NCBI RefSeq assembly: GCF_001261715.1
Contig: NZ_CVRU01000111.1
Span: forward strand, 44,511-108,510
Direction of reading: 5' to 3'
Source: Dysgonomonas sp. HGC4
Lineage (GTDB): Bacteria; Bacteroidota; Bacteroidia; Bacteroidales; Dysgonomonadaceae
DNA: 64,000 nt
Below, piece after piece: positions 16,046-24,869 of the stretch. Under the pieces are notes generated by a model. It did no database searches, had not been told where the DNA came from, and was given only the letters and a program-made list of their open reading frames with translations. The first letter of the stretch is position 1, and each line of letters starts with the position of its first letter. The position numbers and the translations under genes are program-made.

Positions 16046-16543
16046 ATGAACTATATAGAAAATCTTGAAATTGGCGGTTTTAATTTCATCCATAGAGAAA
16101 ACCCTCGAGATTTACCTGCTGAAATACTCAAACGATACCAGAATATTCCAGAGGATTACTTGATTTTTCTGAAACAGTTTGAGCTAATAGCCACAGACGA
16201 CGATACAACATGGTTCAACTCAATTGAAGATTTTAATGGTGAATCTGAAAATGTATTTACATGGAACGATTTTGAATTGCAAAGTCTCGAAATTTATCAC
16301 ACAGGTGAGAAGGAATCTGAAAATGTACGGAAATTCTGGAACAACCATCTCCCGATTGTATTATCGGTGAAAGGCGAATATCAATATTTGGCTATTTGCT
16401 TGGAAAACGATCGACATGGAGAGATAGTTTATGGTCTTGAACCCGAATTTGAAGAAGTTACAAAAGTTTGTGATAACTTTGAACAGTTAATGGTATTGAT
16501 AAGAAATCCGTTGAGTAACGAAACTCTCAAGTATTTTGTATGA
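16046..16543 (+). CDS. SMI1/KNR4 (SUKH)-like protein
   Basis: A 165-residue cytoplasmic acidic protein. The N-terminal part ends PEDYLIFLKQFEL, the usual start of a SUKH fold, and the C-terminal part with NDRHGEIVYGLEPEFEEV and a final helix FEQLMVLI matches the end of that fold. SUKH proteins are widespread as immunity proteins to nuclease toxins and as general regulators. No toxin gene lies nearby; it directly follows the phosphatase gene. The fold call is moderate, function unknown. Confidence 0.55.
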   Translation: MNYIENLEIGGFNFIHRENPRDLPAEILKRYQNIPEDYLIFLKQFELIATDDDTTWFNSIEDFNGESENVFTWNDFELQSLEIYHTGEKESENVRKFWNNHLPIVLSVKGEYQYLAICLENDRHGEIVYGLEPEFEEVTKVCDNFEQLMVLIRNPLSNETLKYFV

Positions 16544-16610
16544 CATCAGACTATTAGATGAAGAAGACAAGACACTAAATAACAAAATAGGTATAAAACA
16601 ATAAGACCAG

Positions 16611-17252
16611 ATGCTTAATATTATATTATCGACATTTATCTTTCTTTCCCCTTTCTTCCCGAATGACAATGTAGGAAACAGTCTTCAAGACGGAGATCTT
16701 ATATTTCAGGAATCTTGTAACGGAGATATGGGCGATGCCATAAAAGATGTAACATCAGGCATAGAGGGCTATAATTTCACACATGTGGGCATTGTATATA
16801 TTGATGCTACAACCAATGTGGTGTATGTTATTGAAGCCACACACCCTAAAGTGCGTATAACACCCTTGCAGGAATATATACACCCAGAGGATGCCAAATG
16901 TGCTCCAAAATCGGTTGTCGGACGTTTAAAGCCTCAGTTCAGAGCTTTAATACCACAAGCTTTGGAAGAAGCAAAGAAACTGGTAGGCAAAGATTACGAC
17001 GATGCTTTCGACCTCAGCAACGATCAATATTATTGCTCGGAACTTATTTATGACATTCTACTCAAGGCAAATAATAATGTACCCATATTTCCATTGAATG
17101 TAATGACTTTCAAATCGAAGGAAACGGGTGAATATTCGCCCAATTGGGTCACACATTTCAAGAAGCTGGGCATACCTATACCCGAAGGCGAAAAGGGTAT
17201 AAATCCCGGAGCAATGTCTCAACAATCGGATATCATCGATATAATAAACTAA
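16611..17252 (+). CDS. YiiX/YebB-like NlpC/P60-fold cysteine hydrolase
   Basis: A 213-residue exported protein with a short signal segment (MLNIILSTFIFLSPFF). It opens with LQDGDLIFQES, typical for the circularly permuted NlpC/P60 (YiiX-like) group. Probable catalytic residues are His58 in FTHVGIV, Glu75 in YVIEATHP and Cys142 in QYYCSELIYD. Such enzymes are thought to cut amide or thioester bonds of lipids or peptides at the envelope; the substrate is unknown. It ends in a strong terminator. Confidence 0.75.
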   Translation: MLNIILSTFIFLSPFFPNDNVGNSLQDGDLIFQESCNGDMGDAIKDVTSGIEGYNFTHVGIVYIDATTNVVYVIEATHPKVRITPLQEYIHPEDAKCAPKSVVGRLKPQFRALIPQALEEAKKLVGKDYDDAFDLSNDQYYCSELIYDILLKANNNVPIFPLNVMTFKSKETGEYSPNWVTHFKKLGIPIPEGEKGINPGAMSQQSDIIDIIN

Positions 17253-17257
17253 CAACC

Positions 17258-17295
17258 AAAAGAGTAGAAATTGAACTTCTACTCTTTTATTTTTT
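17258..17295 (+). terminator. strong hairpin terminator
   Basis: AAAAGAGTAGAA at 17258-17269 pairs perfectly with TTCTACTCTTTT at 17277-17288, followed by a long T run. Confidence 0.85.
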
Positions 17296-17299
17296 TTAT

Positions 17300-17307
17300 T
17301 ACTTTTG
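17300..17307 (+). promoter_or_regulatory. -7 promoter element TACTTTTG for the WG-repeat gene
   Basis: TACTTTTG matches TAnnTTTG and lies 25 bases before the ATG at 17333, immediately after the terminator of the preceding gene. Confidence 0.6.
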
Positions 17308-17332
17308 TTAGCGTTAAAAAACACATCACACT

Positions 17333-19378
17333 ATGCTAAAGAGAATCTCTGTTACAATTTTCACACTACTAGTCCTATATTCTGGAGCCAAAGCTCAGAA
17401 CATGAAAGAGGACATAAAAAAATACATAGAAAGTATTCAAAGTATTGAGGACGCCCGCGATAAACTGGACGAACAAATAAAAGCTATCGATTTTATAGAA
17501 AGCATGCATAGCCTGCAAAGTATAAAACTTATGTCGGCAGACGAGGATGAGGAAGATAGTAACGAGGATGAGGATTACAAGCCAGCCATTTCTATTCCTA
17601 CCCATATAAATGGTGATAGTATAAAAGCCAAACTTGCAAATTATTTTCAGAAAATATCCTTCACTCAAAACTTAACACCTCCAACGTCTGAGTTTAGAAG
17701 TGGTTATGATGCTTCCGACCTTGCACTTATTTTTGGTATCCCCCTATCCAACCCAGATGCTCTGATTAATCTTACAGCTCATAAAATATATTACGCAGAT
17801 GGTACAATTGAAAGTCCCGAGAAAGAATTATTCCTAAAGCAATATCAGGAATTTGACCACGCCCGATTTATTGACAGTATGCAAGTAAAGATGGTGCTAC
17901 ATTATCCTACGGCTGTACAAAAGATATCCTTATCGGCAGAGCAGACGTCTGTTGAAGACAGCACTATACAAATGACCTCTATCCAAAACCGAGAAGCCAG
18001 CCTTACATTATCCGAAAAAGTTTATAACAATCTGATAGTAATACAAGGTATCGACAATAATGGTAAGGCATTAGACCATACCTCTAAAAGCACATCTTCT
18101 AATTATTCACCATCCACAAGTATCTATTTTCAAGAAGTAGCTAAAGAAAGTCAGGTAATAATTGACAATATAGACAATAAGAAATACGCTTCGTTTGACG
18201 ATCTAAAAAAAGACATGCTTCAGAGACTATCGTCTATTGAAGCCCCCGAAGAAAGTCAACACTATACAGCATGGGTACAATTCAAGAGAAAAATCAAAGG
18301 CGTTGATATATATTATACAACACAACAAGATAGTATAGAGATATCTGAAACAATTTCCAATAGAGATTTATCTAGGTCTTCAAAAAAAGGTTTTCATCTA
18401 GCCAGTGACTCTGAAACCTACAAGTATGGTGTTGTAGACAATACGGGTAATTGGATTATCGAACCTCAATTCCTTTGGTTGAAACATTTCAACGACCTCT
18501 TTTTTGAAGGAGAGAAAGATGAGAACGATCAAGACTATAAAACTTATAAACTGGATATTGAAAAACGAATACTTGCACCCTATAAATACCAAATAGCAGA
18601 TACCATATCGGGCAAGTATTATGTGGTTTATGAAGGTGAATCTTCGGATAAAACAGGACTGATGGATAGAGACGAAAAGATAATAATACCTCTCGAAAAA
18701 TATTCTATTTACTCTCCTCTGAAAAATCTGTTCATTGTGAAAGCTAGTAATGGAGAAACTATTAAAACCGGTTTGTACAACGAATTGGGTGAAGTAATAC
18801 TACCTGAGATATACTATCCGATAAATGTTGGAGAAGATGGCTATATATACGCCTCCATCTATGATAATGAGAGGCTATTAACTACCATATTTGATACTGA
18901 TATCAAACAAATAACAAAGGATAAATGGAGTGCACAAAATCAATTCACCCCTCACTCCGATCTGGTATTAATTGAGGATGAAAACGGGAGTAAGTTCTAT
19001 ATCAATAAACAAGCAGAGATAGTAATTCCACAATCAAACGACTATGAGTTCGACAATGAGTTCTGGTTTGGAATGACAGTTGTTGAGCAAAAAGACCCCG
19101 AAACGGAAGAATATAAATACGGGTATATTGATACAAAAGGTAAGCTAACAATTCCCATTGAATATGACAGAGCCCTACCCTTTCAGGGCGAATACGCTTA
19201 TGTAGAGAAAGATGGCAAAGCCATGCTTATTGATAAAAACAACAATATCTATAAAGCATTACCACTTATTATTGGCAGTTGGGGATATGTATTAGATATC
19301 GACCCCACTTATACCCAATATCGCTTGGATGACGATAGTGTACTTGACGGGTACGGAAACTTTGTTAAGAATATGTGA
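17333..19378 (+). CDS. exported WG-repeat protein
   Basis: A 681-residue protein with signal peptide (ISVTIFTLLVLYSGAKAQ). Residues about 30-330 are a helical and Asp/Glu-rich N-terminal region of unknown fold, including a very acidic stretch (DEDEEDSNEDED). From about 360 there are WG-type repeats of the pattern G-x-x-D-x-x-G-x-x-I-x-P: KYGVVDNTGNWIIEPQF, GLMDRDEKIIIPL, GLYNELGEVILPE and KYGYIDTKGKLTIPIEYD. WG repeats form short beta hairpins and are common in exported Bacteroidetes proteins; their function is not established. Confidence 0.75.
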   Translation: MLKRISVTIFTLLVLYSGAKAQNMKEDIKKYIESIQSIEDARDKLDEQIKAIDFIESMHSLQSIKLMSADEDEEDSNEDEDYKPAISIPTHINGDSIKAKLANYFQKISFTQNLTPPTSEFRSGYDASDLALIFGIPLSNPDALINLTAHKIYYADGTIESPEKELFLKQYQEFDHARFIDSMQVKMVLHYPTAVQKISLSAEQTSVEDSTIQMTSIQNREASLTLSEKVYNNLIVIQGIDNNGKALDHTSKSTSSNYSPSTSIYFQEVAKESQVIIDNIDNKKYASFDDLKKDMLQRLSSIEAPEESQHYTAWVQFKRKIKGVDIYYTTQQDSIEISETISNRDLSRSSKKGFHLASDSETYKYGVVDNTGNWIIEPQFLWLKHFNDLFFEGEKDENDQDYKTYKLDIEKRILAPYKYQIADTISGKYYVVYEGESSDKTGLMDRDEKIIIPLEKYSIYSPLKNLFIVKASNGETIKTGLYNELGEVILPEIYYPINVGEDGYIYASIYDNERLLTTIFDTDIKQITKDKWSAQNQFTPHSDLVLIEDENGSKFYINKQAEIVIPQSNDYEFDNEFWFGMTVVEQKDPETEEYKYGYIDTKGKLTIPIEYDRALPFQGEYAYVEKDGKAMLIDKNNNIYKALPLIIGSWGYVLDIDPTYTQYRLDDDSVLDGYGNFVKNM

Positions 19379-19421
19379 TAAGTTTAACAGTTATCACACA
19401 TAATATATCTCTATAAATAAC

Positions 19422-19449
19422 AGAAGCCTCTGATTGATCAAAGGCTTCT
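19422..19449. terminator. bidirectional hairpin between convergent genes
   Basis: AGAAGCCT at 19422-19429 pairs with AGGCTTCT at 19442-19449. It lies between the convergent WG-repeat gene and the long-repeat surface protein. Confidence 0.65.
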
Positions 19450-19474
19450 ATTATTTTATATGAAAGAATTAATT

Positions 19475-21634
19475 TTACTTTGACACTACAAGTTGATGAA
19501 GACGCTCAAGCAATTCTGCTATCTGAGCTTGCTGCTCCTTATTTTGCTCTAACAGCTCATCAATCTGTACTTGTTGTTCTTGAACGGCTTTTACTAATGG
19601 CACTACAAAAGTTGAATAGTTTAATCCATACACATCTTGGTCATTCTGAGGAACGGATACACCATCAAAATCATAGTTCACAGTTTGAGCAGCCTCTTCT
19701 ACCTCCTGAGCGATAAAACCAGTTCGTACAACTTTCTCTTGCTCTATCTCAGTTTTTCGATCTCTGATACTATCGGCAGTACCTTGTATCGAAGAAAGAG
19801 ACTCATAATCATAATGATAAGTAACCGGTCTTAGTTTTTTGATAAATTCCAAACCGGGAACATCGCTTTCTATATCTTTTTTGATTCGTTTATCTGAATT
19901 GACGGTAACCGTACCTGTACCAATTTTCATAGCATACGCCACATTGGGGTTTCCCATTACTATTGTATTTGGGGTAGATACTTTAACATTGTTACCAATA
20001 ACAATACTATTGGTTGATCCTGCCAATGCCTGAGAACCCGAGCCTATTACTATACCAAAATCTTCATAAGCATATGTCCCATAGCCAAGCATTGTAGTAT
20101 TGTTTACATCCTTATAGGCTGTTGTAGATGGTATTGCACCAATAACAACATTGCGAGAACCTATAACATTACTAATAAAAGCCCTGTAACCAATTGCAAT
20201 ATTATACTCGCCTGTAGTATTGTTTTGCGAGGCACTATTCCCAATAGCCACGTTATTGAGTCCCGTAGTATTGGCATACAATGCACTTCCACCAAGAGCC
20301 AGATTATCTCTCCCCGAAACGTTCATATTTAGTGCATAACTCCCAAGAGCTACATTATTAAAACCTGCCGTATTTTTTTCTAATGCATGATAGCCAACAG
20401 CAGTATTACGTGCACCATCAATATTAGAAGCTAAGGCATATGCTCCTAAAGACATGTTTGCATAGCCGGTAGTATTAGCAGCAAGAGAAGAAATTCCAAT
20501 AGCTACATTCTCGTATCCCGTAGTATTAGCCATAAGAGAAGAAGAACCCAGAGCTACATTAGCACTACCCGTAGTATTATTATAAAGAGACTGAGTGCCG
20601 GCAGCAAAATTGTTGGATCCTGCGGTATTACTATATAAAGAAGTGTATCCCAAAGCAACGTTGGCACTACCTGTAACATTAGAGGTGAGAGCCTGATAAC
20701 CCAGTGCCACATTACGAGCACCTGATGTATTTGTTTTAAGAGACTGAAAACCAACTGCCGTATTGCCCGAACCTCCATTGTTGGCTAAAAGAGAAGAAGA
20801 GCCGATTGCAGTATTGCCCGAACCTCCAATATTAGTACGAAGGGCTGAGAAACCAACCGCCGTATTATCAGATCCTGTGCTATTAGAAAACAAAGATTCC
20901 GAGCCTATAGCTGTATTGCCTGCACCAACGCTGTTGGTACGCAACGAAGAAGAACCTATCGCTGTATTATTTGAACCAGTAGTTCCAGCAAGAAGAGAGG
21001 ATGATCCCATTGCCGTATTAGAAGATCCTGTTGTATTGGAAAAGAGCGAGTACGACCCCACTGCGGTGTTAGAAATCCCCTGTGAGTTTCGACCCAGAGC
21101 GGAAAAACCCAAGGCTACCGAAGCCGCATTATTTGCTGCTCCCCGCCCTACCGTTACTCCATTGATAAGAGCATCGCCGCCAGTTACAGTCAAAGCAGCA
21201 TCGCCACCATTCACTTTTCCTATTGATACACCATTTACCACCACTTTACCACTTTGATATATATCGTCAGTATTATTATTGGAAGGTAATTGTGAGCCTA
21301 TTTTATTCCATGCCTCTACTACAAACGGATGCCATACTGCACCATCAAAATAATAGTACCCCACGCCTGTTATATTCACCGTTTTGGGTGTTATTACTCC
21401 CGATAAATCTGTTACATAAACAATAGTAGCCTTATGTGTTTGATTGTAAAGAGCATCTTTCGAAATTAACTGTTCTCTTGTAAGGTAAGGAAGTATTGCT
21501 CCTTCTACGGTGGCATTACCTGTTGTTGAAGGTGCAATATCTAAAGTTGCCTTTGGCGATTCGGTATTAACTCCTACTTGCGAAAAAACGCTTATTGTAG
21601 AAGTAAAAAATAATGATAATAACAAAAATCTCAT
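19475..21634 (-). CDS. exported long-repeat fibre with S74 chaperone-type C-terminal domain
   Basis: A 719-residue protein. Order: signal peptide (1-18); VGVN-type N-terminal module to about residue 105, shared with the protein at 50100; linker; 18 head-to-tail repeats of exactly 17 residues (189-494) with consensus N-T-A-x-G-x-x-S-L-x-x-N-T-T-G-x-x; then a Peptidase_S74 intramolecular chaperone region (SDKRIKKDIESD, LRPVTYHYD, about 580-680) and a final coiled coil rich in Gln and Glu (685-716). The repeats recall trimeric beta-roll fibres of adhesins and phage tail fibres; S74 domains help such fibres trimerise and then often cut themselves off. The signal peptide shows it is a cell-surface protein, not a virion part. 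Confidence 0.8.
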   Translation of the reverse strand: MRFLLLSLFFTSTISVFSQVGVNTESPKATLDIAPSTTGNATVEGAILPYLTREQLISKDALYNQTHKATIVYVTDLSGVITPKTVNITGVGYYYFDGAVWHPFVVEAWNKIGSQLPSNNNTDDIYQSGKVVVNGVSIGKVNGGDAALTVTGGDALINGVTVGRGAANNAASVALGFSALGRNSQGISNTAVGSYSLFSNTTGSSNTAMGSSSLLAGTTGSNNTAIGSSSLRTNSVGAGNTAIGSESLFSNSTGSDNTAVGFSALRTNIGGSGNTAIGSSSLLANNGGSGNTAVGFQSLKTNTSGARNVALGYQALTSNVTGSANVALGYTSLYSNTAGSNNFAAGTQSLYNNTTGSANVALGSSSLMANTTGYENVAIGISSLAANTTGYANMSLGAYALASNIDGARNTAVGYHALEKNTAGFNNVALGSYALNMNVSGRDNLALGGSALYANTTGLNNVAIGNSASQNNTTGEYNIAIGYRAFISNVIGSRNVVIGAIPSTTAYKDVNNTTMLGYGTYAYEDFGIVIGSGSQALAGSTNSIVIGNNVKVSTPNTIVMGNPNVAYAMKIGTGTVTVNSDKRIKKDIESDVPGLEFIKKLRPVTYHYDYESLSSIQGTADSIRDRKTEIEQEKVVRTGFIAQEVEEAAQTVNYDFDGVSVPQNDQDVYGLNYSTFVVPLVKAVQEQQVQIDELLEQNKEQQAQIAELLERLHQLVVSK
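20153..21070 (-). repeat. 18 tandem 51-bp coding repeats
   Basis: In-frame 17-codon units encode the fibre shaft. Units are alike at protein level and diverged at DNA level, so most copies are old, but unequal recombination could still change their number. Confidence 0.85.
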
Positions 21635-21800
21635 GCTATTGTATAATTCGTTTATAAAACTATGATCGTCAAATCAACTATAGAAAGCGCATAAAAAGCT
21701 TTTTATAGTTTAATAAAATTTGATGGTTATAGGTTTAGTATGGGTAGTGAAGGGCAAAAAAACATTGTCGTTGTTATTCTTCCATACTTATAATCAGGCA

Positions 21801-21808
21801 CAAAGGTA
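21801..21808 (-). promoter_or_regulatory. -7 promoter element (TACCTTTG) for the fibre gene
   Basis: On the minus strand this reads TACCTTTG. It implies a leader of about 160 bases before the ATG at 21634. Confidence 0.55.
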
Positions 21809-21967
21809 TAAATATAATTGAGACCGAACGATTTCAACCAGTCAGCTGAAATCTTATTTATTTCTTTTTAACATACATAAACACCGATTTTAAAACCTAA
21901 ATAAAGACTCTAAAAATTCATTTAGTTGCTTGAAAATTAAGCTATCAATAGAAATTTATATATAAAA

Positions 21968-21998
21968 TCAGCCGATAAGAACCACACTTATCGGCTGA
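21968..21998 (-). terminator. terminator of the sigma-factor operon
   Basis: TCAGCCGATAAG at 21968-21979 pairs perfectly with CTTATCGGCTGA at 21987-21998 over a 7-base loop, and T residues follow on the minus strand. Confidence 0.75.
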
Positions 21999-22076
21999 AT
22001 TACAAAATTAGAAACTATATAAATTCAAATATTTATTACTGTATCGTATCGAGGCTATAAAAAGTTTGCGTCAACT

Positions 22077-22646
22077 TTATTTATTTAACAGATCGTCGTA
22101 CAACGATTTGAGTCGCAGGCGTAAGTGAAGCACTGCATATCGTTTTCTCGAAATCAAAGTATTGACAGCAATCCCTGTCGTTTCCGATATTTCCTTAAAG
22201 GGTAACCCTTGCAGCTCAGTCCATTCGAATACTTCTTTTTGTTCCTGCGGTAATTCTTCGAGAGCAGCTTCCAGCTCAGTCCAAACTAACGAACGTAAGT
22301 AAACATCCTCGGGACTTGATGACTCTTCATCAAACAGAAAACTCGAAATCTCGTTCATAAACACCTCATCACTATCACTAGCCGTAATGTAAGGCATCTC
22401 TTCCTCCTTGCGTTTTCTCTTCCAGTCAATAATCTGGTTACGAGCAACAGCATACAACCATGCTGTCATTTCCTCTATCGGGTTAATTAGTGAATCTGTT
22501 TTGAGGAGCTGATAAAATACATTCTGTAAAATATCCTCGCCATCCTCTTTAGAAGTTACACGTTTATTGATGTAGCCTTTTAACTGAGCCTGATACTTTT
22601 TAAAAACATCTGATATTTTATTTTTTGATGGCTCATTGTTGGTCAT
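22077..22646 (-). CDS. ECF-type RNA polymerase sigma factor
   Basis: A 189-residue sigma-70 family protein of the short extracytoplasmic-function type. Region 2 spans about residues 15-80, including DGEDILQNVFYQLL and MTAWLYAVARNQIIDWKR; region 4 spans about 125-180 with LPQEQKEVFEWTELQGLPFK and a helix-turn-helix IAVNTLISRKRYAV. It is the second gene of an operon and overlaps the His-rich membrane-protein gene by 14 bases, so the two proteins are probably made together and work together, the membrane protein perhaps holding or sensing for the sigma factor. Confidence 0.85.
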   Translation of the reverse strand: MTNNEPSKNKISDVFKKYQAQLKGYINKRVTSKEDGEDILQNVFYQLLKTDSLINPIEEMTAWLYAVARNQIIDWKRKRKEEEMPYITASDSDEVFMNEISSFLFDEESSSPEDVYLRSLVWTELEAALEELPQEQKEVFEWTELQGLPFKEISETTGIAVNTLISRKRYAVLHLRLRLKSLYDDLLNK

Positions 22647-23121
22647 CCCGATCTACTTTTTTATCGAAATTATCAAAATCATCCAGCATCTCTTCCCAAA
22701 GGATATGCTGATTGTGTAATCTGTCATGAAAAAACTCGCGACGTTCGTCTTTCGTCATCGATTTCATTTTGTCTCTCATTCTATGAAAAGGGTCTCCGCC
22801 ACGTCTGTCGAAACGTTCGTTACCGTCTAACATAAAATCAAAACCACCTCGTCCAAAACGACCATTGCCTCCTCGTTTACCACATCCGTGATGATGGCGA
22901 TGACGCCTGAAACGGTGCATTCCTCCGCCACGTCCAAAACCACCAAATAGAAGGCGTCCCAATACAAGTAAGCCCAAAGCTTGCCAATAGGTTATGGTTA
23001 CAATACCAAATATAGCTGGTAGTAAAGCATTCCACAACAACATGGTAGCCCAAACGAGTAAAGCAAATATAGCGATGAATAAGGGAATTCCCCACAGTTT
23101 TTTAAATTTCTTATTTTTCAT
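22633..23121 (-). CDS. His/Gly/Arg-rich membrane protein encoded with the sigma factor
   Basis: A 162-residue protein with two hydrophobic segments (about 10-35 and 38-58), then a stretch full of Gly, Arg and His (GGGMHRFRRHRHHHGCGKRG), then a soluble acidic-basic tail with DKMKSMTKDERREFFHDRLH, which recalls the LTxxQ-like helices of CpxP/Spy-type stress proteins. It has no known anti-sigma motif but occupies the place of one. The His cluster suggests metal or proton sensing; this is inference. Confidence 0.65.
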   Translation of the reverse strand: MKNKKFKKLWGIPLFIAIFALLVWATMLLWNALLPAIFGIVTITYWQALGLLVLGRLLFGGFGRGGGMHRFRRHRHHHGCGKRGGNGRFGRGGFDFMLDGNERFDRRGGDPFHRMRDKMKSMTKDERREFFHDRLHNQHILWEEMLDDFDNFDKKVDRDDQQ

Positions 23122-23322
23122 TATTTTCTATTTTTCTATTAGTTATTCCGAATAATTTTAATGATCAGCATGTCTCTACAATTGAAGACGAACAAGTCAG
23201 AAATATATTTTAAAATTTTTCAAAAAAAATGATCTTTCGCAATATTTTTTCTACCAACAAAAATATAAAACACTAATTATGGACAACTTAAACATTCCAT
23301 TTTTTTTCATAAAAGCAAGAAA

Positions 23323-23353
23323 GACGACAATGATTATAACATCAATTGCCGCC
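23323..23353 (-). terminator. hairpin terminator after the SUFU gene
   Basis: On minus-strand RNA, GGCGGCAAT pairs with ATTGTCGTC (two G-U pairs), followed by a T-rich stretch, about 60 bases after the SUFU stop. Nothing else is seen in the 293 bases between 23122 and 23414 except AT-rich promoter-like DNA. Confidence 0.45.
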
Positions 23354-23414
23354 TTCTCTATATTATATTTGTTTCTTCTTAGTTAGATAAATGTGTATCT
23401 ATAGATATGAGACA

Positions 23415-24077
23415 TTACTTACGGGTAAGATCAGTAATCAATAGAGGATTGTCTTTTCTAAGCTCATCCAACAAAGCTTTAACCTCTGTTTTTGTAGGAT
23501 TAGCTTTTAATCGTTCAAGCTCGGCAGAGGTTATACCCACCATCTGCAAGAACGAGACTTTACCGTTAGGTGTACTTATTGTTCCCAACTCAGGGTCTAA
23601 AGCAAATGCCACACCTACTATATCTATTTCAGCCTTAGTATTGGTGCGAATAGGTCCGTTAGCAGGAACAAAGTGATTCTCGTCAAACCAATTTCCACTT
23701 TCGAATACATATCGAGCCAAATTATTCATGACCTCAATAATCCATACGGGATCTTCTTCGTCTTCCTCGAAAGGTTTCAAACGGAAAGTAAACTCGAATC
23801 CCCATCTGCTGAATTCGCTTTCTACCGCATCTTCGTTATAATACAACTCCGACATTCCATAACTCACAAAATGACGGTGAAATTCTTGCTTCTCAGAATC
23901 GTAGATACTTGTTCCATCCAAAGGATCATTTCCTCCGAGTACATAACGCAGCACAGATGCATAATGACGAGGATTTTGAGTACCGTAAACTTCCTCCACC
24001 TTTTTATCTATAGCCAACCAGCCTACTGCCTCCTCTTCGTCAAACGTCTCTCTATATTCTTTCTTAGTCATAGCCAA
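23415..24077 (-). CDS. suppressor-of-fused (SUFU) domain protein
   Basis: A 220-residue cytoplasmic protein. The stretch RHYASVLRYVLGGNDPLDGT followed by a Glu/Phe-rich middle (WGFEFTFRLKP) and PVWIIEVMNNLARYVFES matches bacterial SUFU-domain proteins. In bacteria this domain is often an immunity or toxin-associated protein, but many are solitary and uncharacterised. No toxin is seen nearby. It is a single-gene unit on the minus strand. Confidence 0.75.
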   Translation of the reverse strand: MAMTKKEYRETFDEEEAVGWLAIDKKVEEVYGTQNPRHYASVLRYVLGGNDPLDGTSIYDSEKQEFHRHFVSYGMSELYYNEDAVESEFSRWGFEFTFRLKPFEEDEEDPVWIIEVMNNLARYVFESGNWFDENHFVPANGPIRTNTKAEIDIVGVAFALDPELGTISTPNGKVSFLQMVGITSAELERLKANPTKTEVKALLDELRKDNPLLITDLTRK

Positions 24078-24163
24078 TCAAATTATTCAACTACAAAAAT
24101 ATAATTAATTATTAGAACAGAATATAGCGTAAATAGAAAACCTCTATTATCAAATCAAACAAA

Positions 24164-24201
24164 AAAGGCTCTGATTCAGAGATTCCGAATCAAAAGCCTT
24201 T
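24164..24201. terminator. hairpin between SUFU and DJ-1-like genes
   Basis: AAAGGCT at 24164-24170 with an inner GATTC pairs with GAATC and AGCCTTT around 24187-24201. It follows the DJ-1-like gene on the minus strand. Confidence 0.6.
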
Positions 24202-24221
24202 CTCGATGAGCCTTATCAGTA

Positions 24222-24749
24222 TTACTTCAATGCAGCCAAAAGCTGAGGCATAAGTTCCCAGATAGAACCTTCGCATTGAGCAGTATATAGATTTTGATCT
24301 ACCGTTGCTTTATCATCTGTAGCAACACCGCTCTGAATGGCTGGCTTTCCATAAGGATGTACAGCTACTTTTTTGCCTGCTGTGATTCCTGCTTTTTCGA
24401 AGATTACGGCAGCAGCACAATGTCCTGCGATAAGTTTTCCCTGATCGTTGAATTTTTTCAAAACCTCAAACATATCTTTATAATATTGTTTGTCAGCATT
24501 GTCCCCAAACGTCATCATAGCATCACCGCAAGAGAAAACGAGTGCATCGTATTCCGATTCGTGACCTTTGAGGTTTGCGATTACATCATCCAAAGTAATA
24601 GTTATACCCGAATTGGTTTTGATTTCTTTGGTGCTATCAATAGCAAATGTTTTGTATTGAATTTTGTTTTCGAAGAATGCCTCCAAGTATTGAAATAAAC
24701 CCATTCCGTTTACCGGACTAAATGCTATTACAGCTACTTTTTTTCCCAT
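24222..24749 (-). CDS. DJ-1/PfpI-family protein
   Basis: A 175-residue cytoplasmic protein of the DJ-1/ThiJ/PfpI fold: KKVAVIAFSPVNGMGL at the N-terminus, YDALVFSCGDAMMTFGD in the middle, and the nucleophile elbow with Cys111 in AGHCAAAVIFEKAG. Family members act on reactive carbonyls or respond to oxidative stress; which applies here is unknown. It is divergent from an HxlR-type regulator, 120 bases apart, a usual layout for a redox or electrophile-inducible gene and its repressor. Confidence 0.8.
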   Translation of the reverse strand: MGKKVAVIAFSPVNGMGLFQYLEAFFENKIQYKTFAIDSTKEIKTNSGITITLDDVIANLKGHESEYDALVFSCGDAMMTFGDNADKQYYKDMFEVLKKFNDQGKLIAGHCAAAVIFEKAGITAGKKVAVHPYGKPAIQSGVATDDKATVDQNLYTAQCEGSIWELMPQLLAALK

Positions 24750-24797
24750 AAGATTATATTTTTAAAATTTGACAATAGTTACTTTTAAGAACTTTAT

Positions 24798-24805
24798 TAC
24801 TTTTG
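24798..24805 (+). promoter_or_regulatory. -7 promoter element TACTTTTG for the HxlR gene
   Basis: TACTTTTG lies in the divergent spacer. Immediately after it, CATGT (24808-24812) and ACATG (24821-24825) form an inverted repeat that could be the HxlR operator. Confidence 0.5.
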
Positions 24806-24807
24806 TG

Positions 24808-24825
24808 CATGTAAATATAGACATG
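24808..24825. promoter_or_regulatory. candidate HxlR operator CATGT-N8-ACATG
   Basis: A perfect 5-base inverted repeat directly downstream of the -7 element in the DJ-1/HxlR spacer. Further ACATG or CATGG copies occur toward the HxlR start. Binding is inferred. Confidence 0.4.
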
Positions 24826-24869
24826 AAGATCTATATAAACAAGAAGGCACATGATAATAAGATACTTAC

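Larger units (their letters stand above)
21635..22076. other. 442-bp intergenic region between fibre gene and sigma-factor operon
   Basis: It holds the likely promoter of the fibre gene (21801-21808, minus) and the terminator of the sigma-factor operon (21968-21998). I see no gene in it. Confidence 0.6.

Noticed and set aside
20153..21070. Regular 51-bp repeats as a possible CRISPR array
   Set aside because: They are in-frame coding repeats of exactly 17 codons with no constant repeat/variable spacer division.
20763..21257. Long plus-strand frame of Pro/Glu/Arg-rich repeats
   Set aside because: It is the antisense of the 51-bp repeats of the fibre gene; its regular pattern comes from those repeats, and it has no start signals.
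23673..24104. Plus-strand frame of 143 codons
   Set aside because: Antisense of the SUFU gene; no start or promoter signal.
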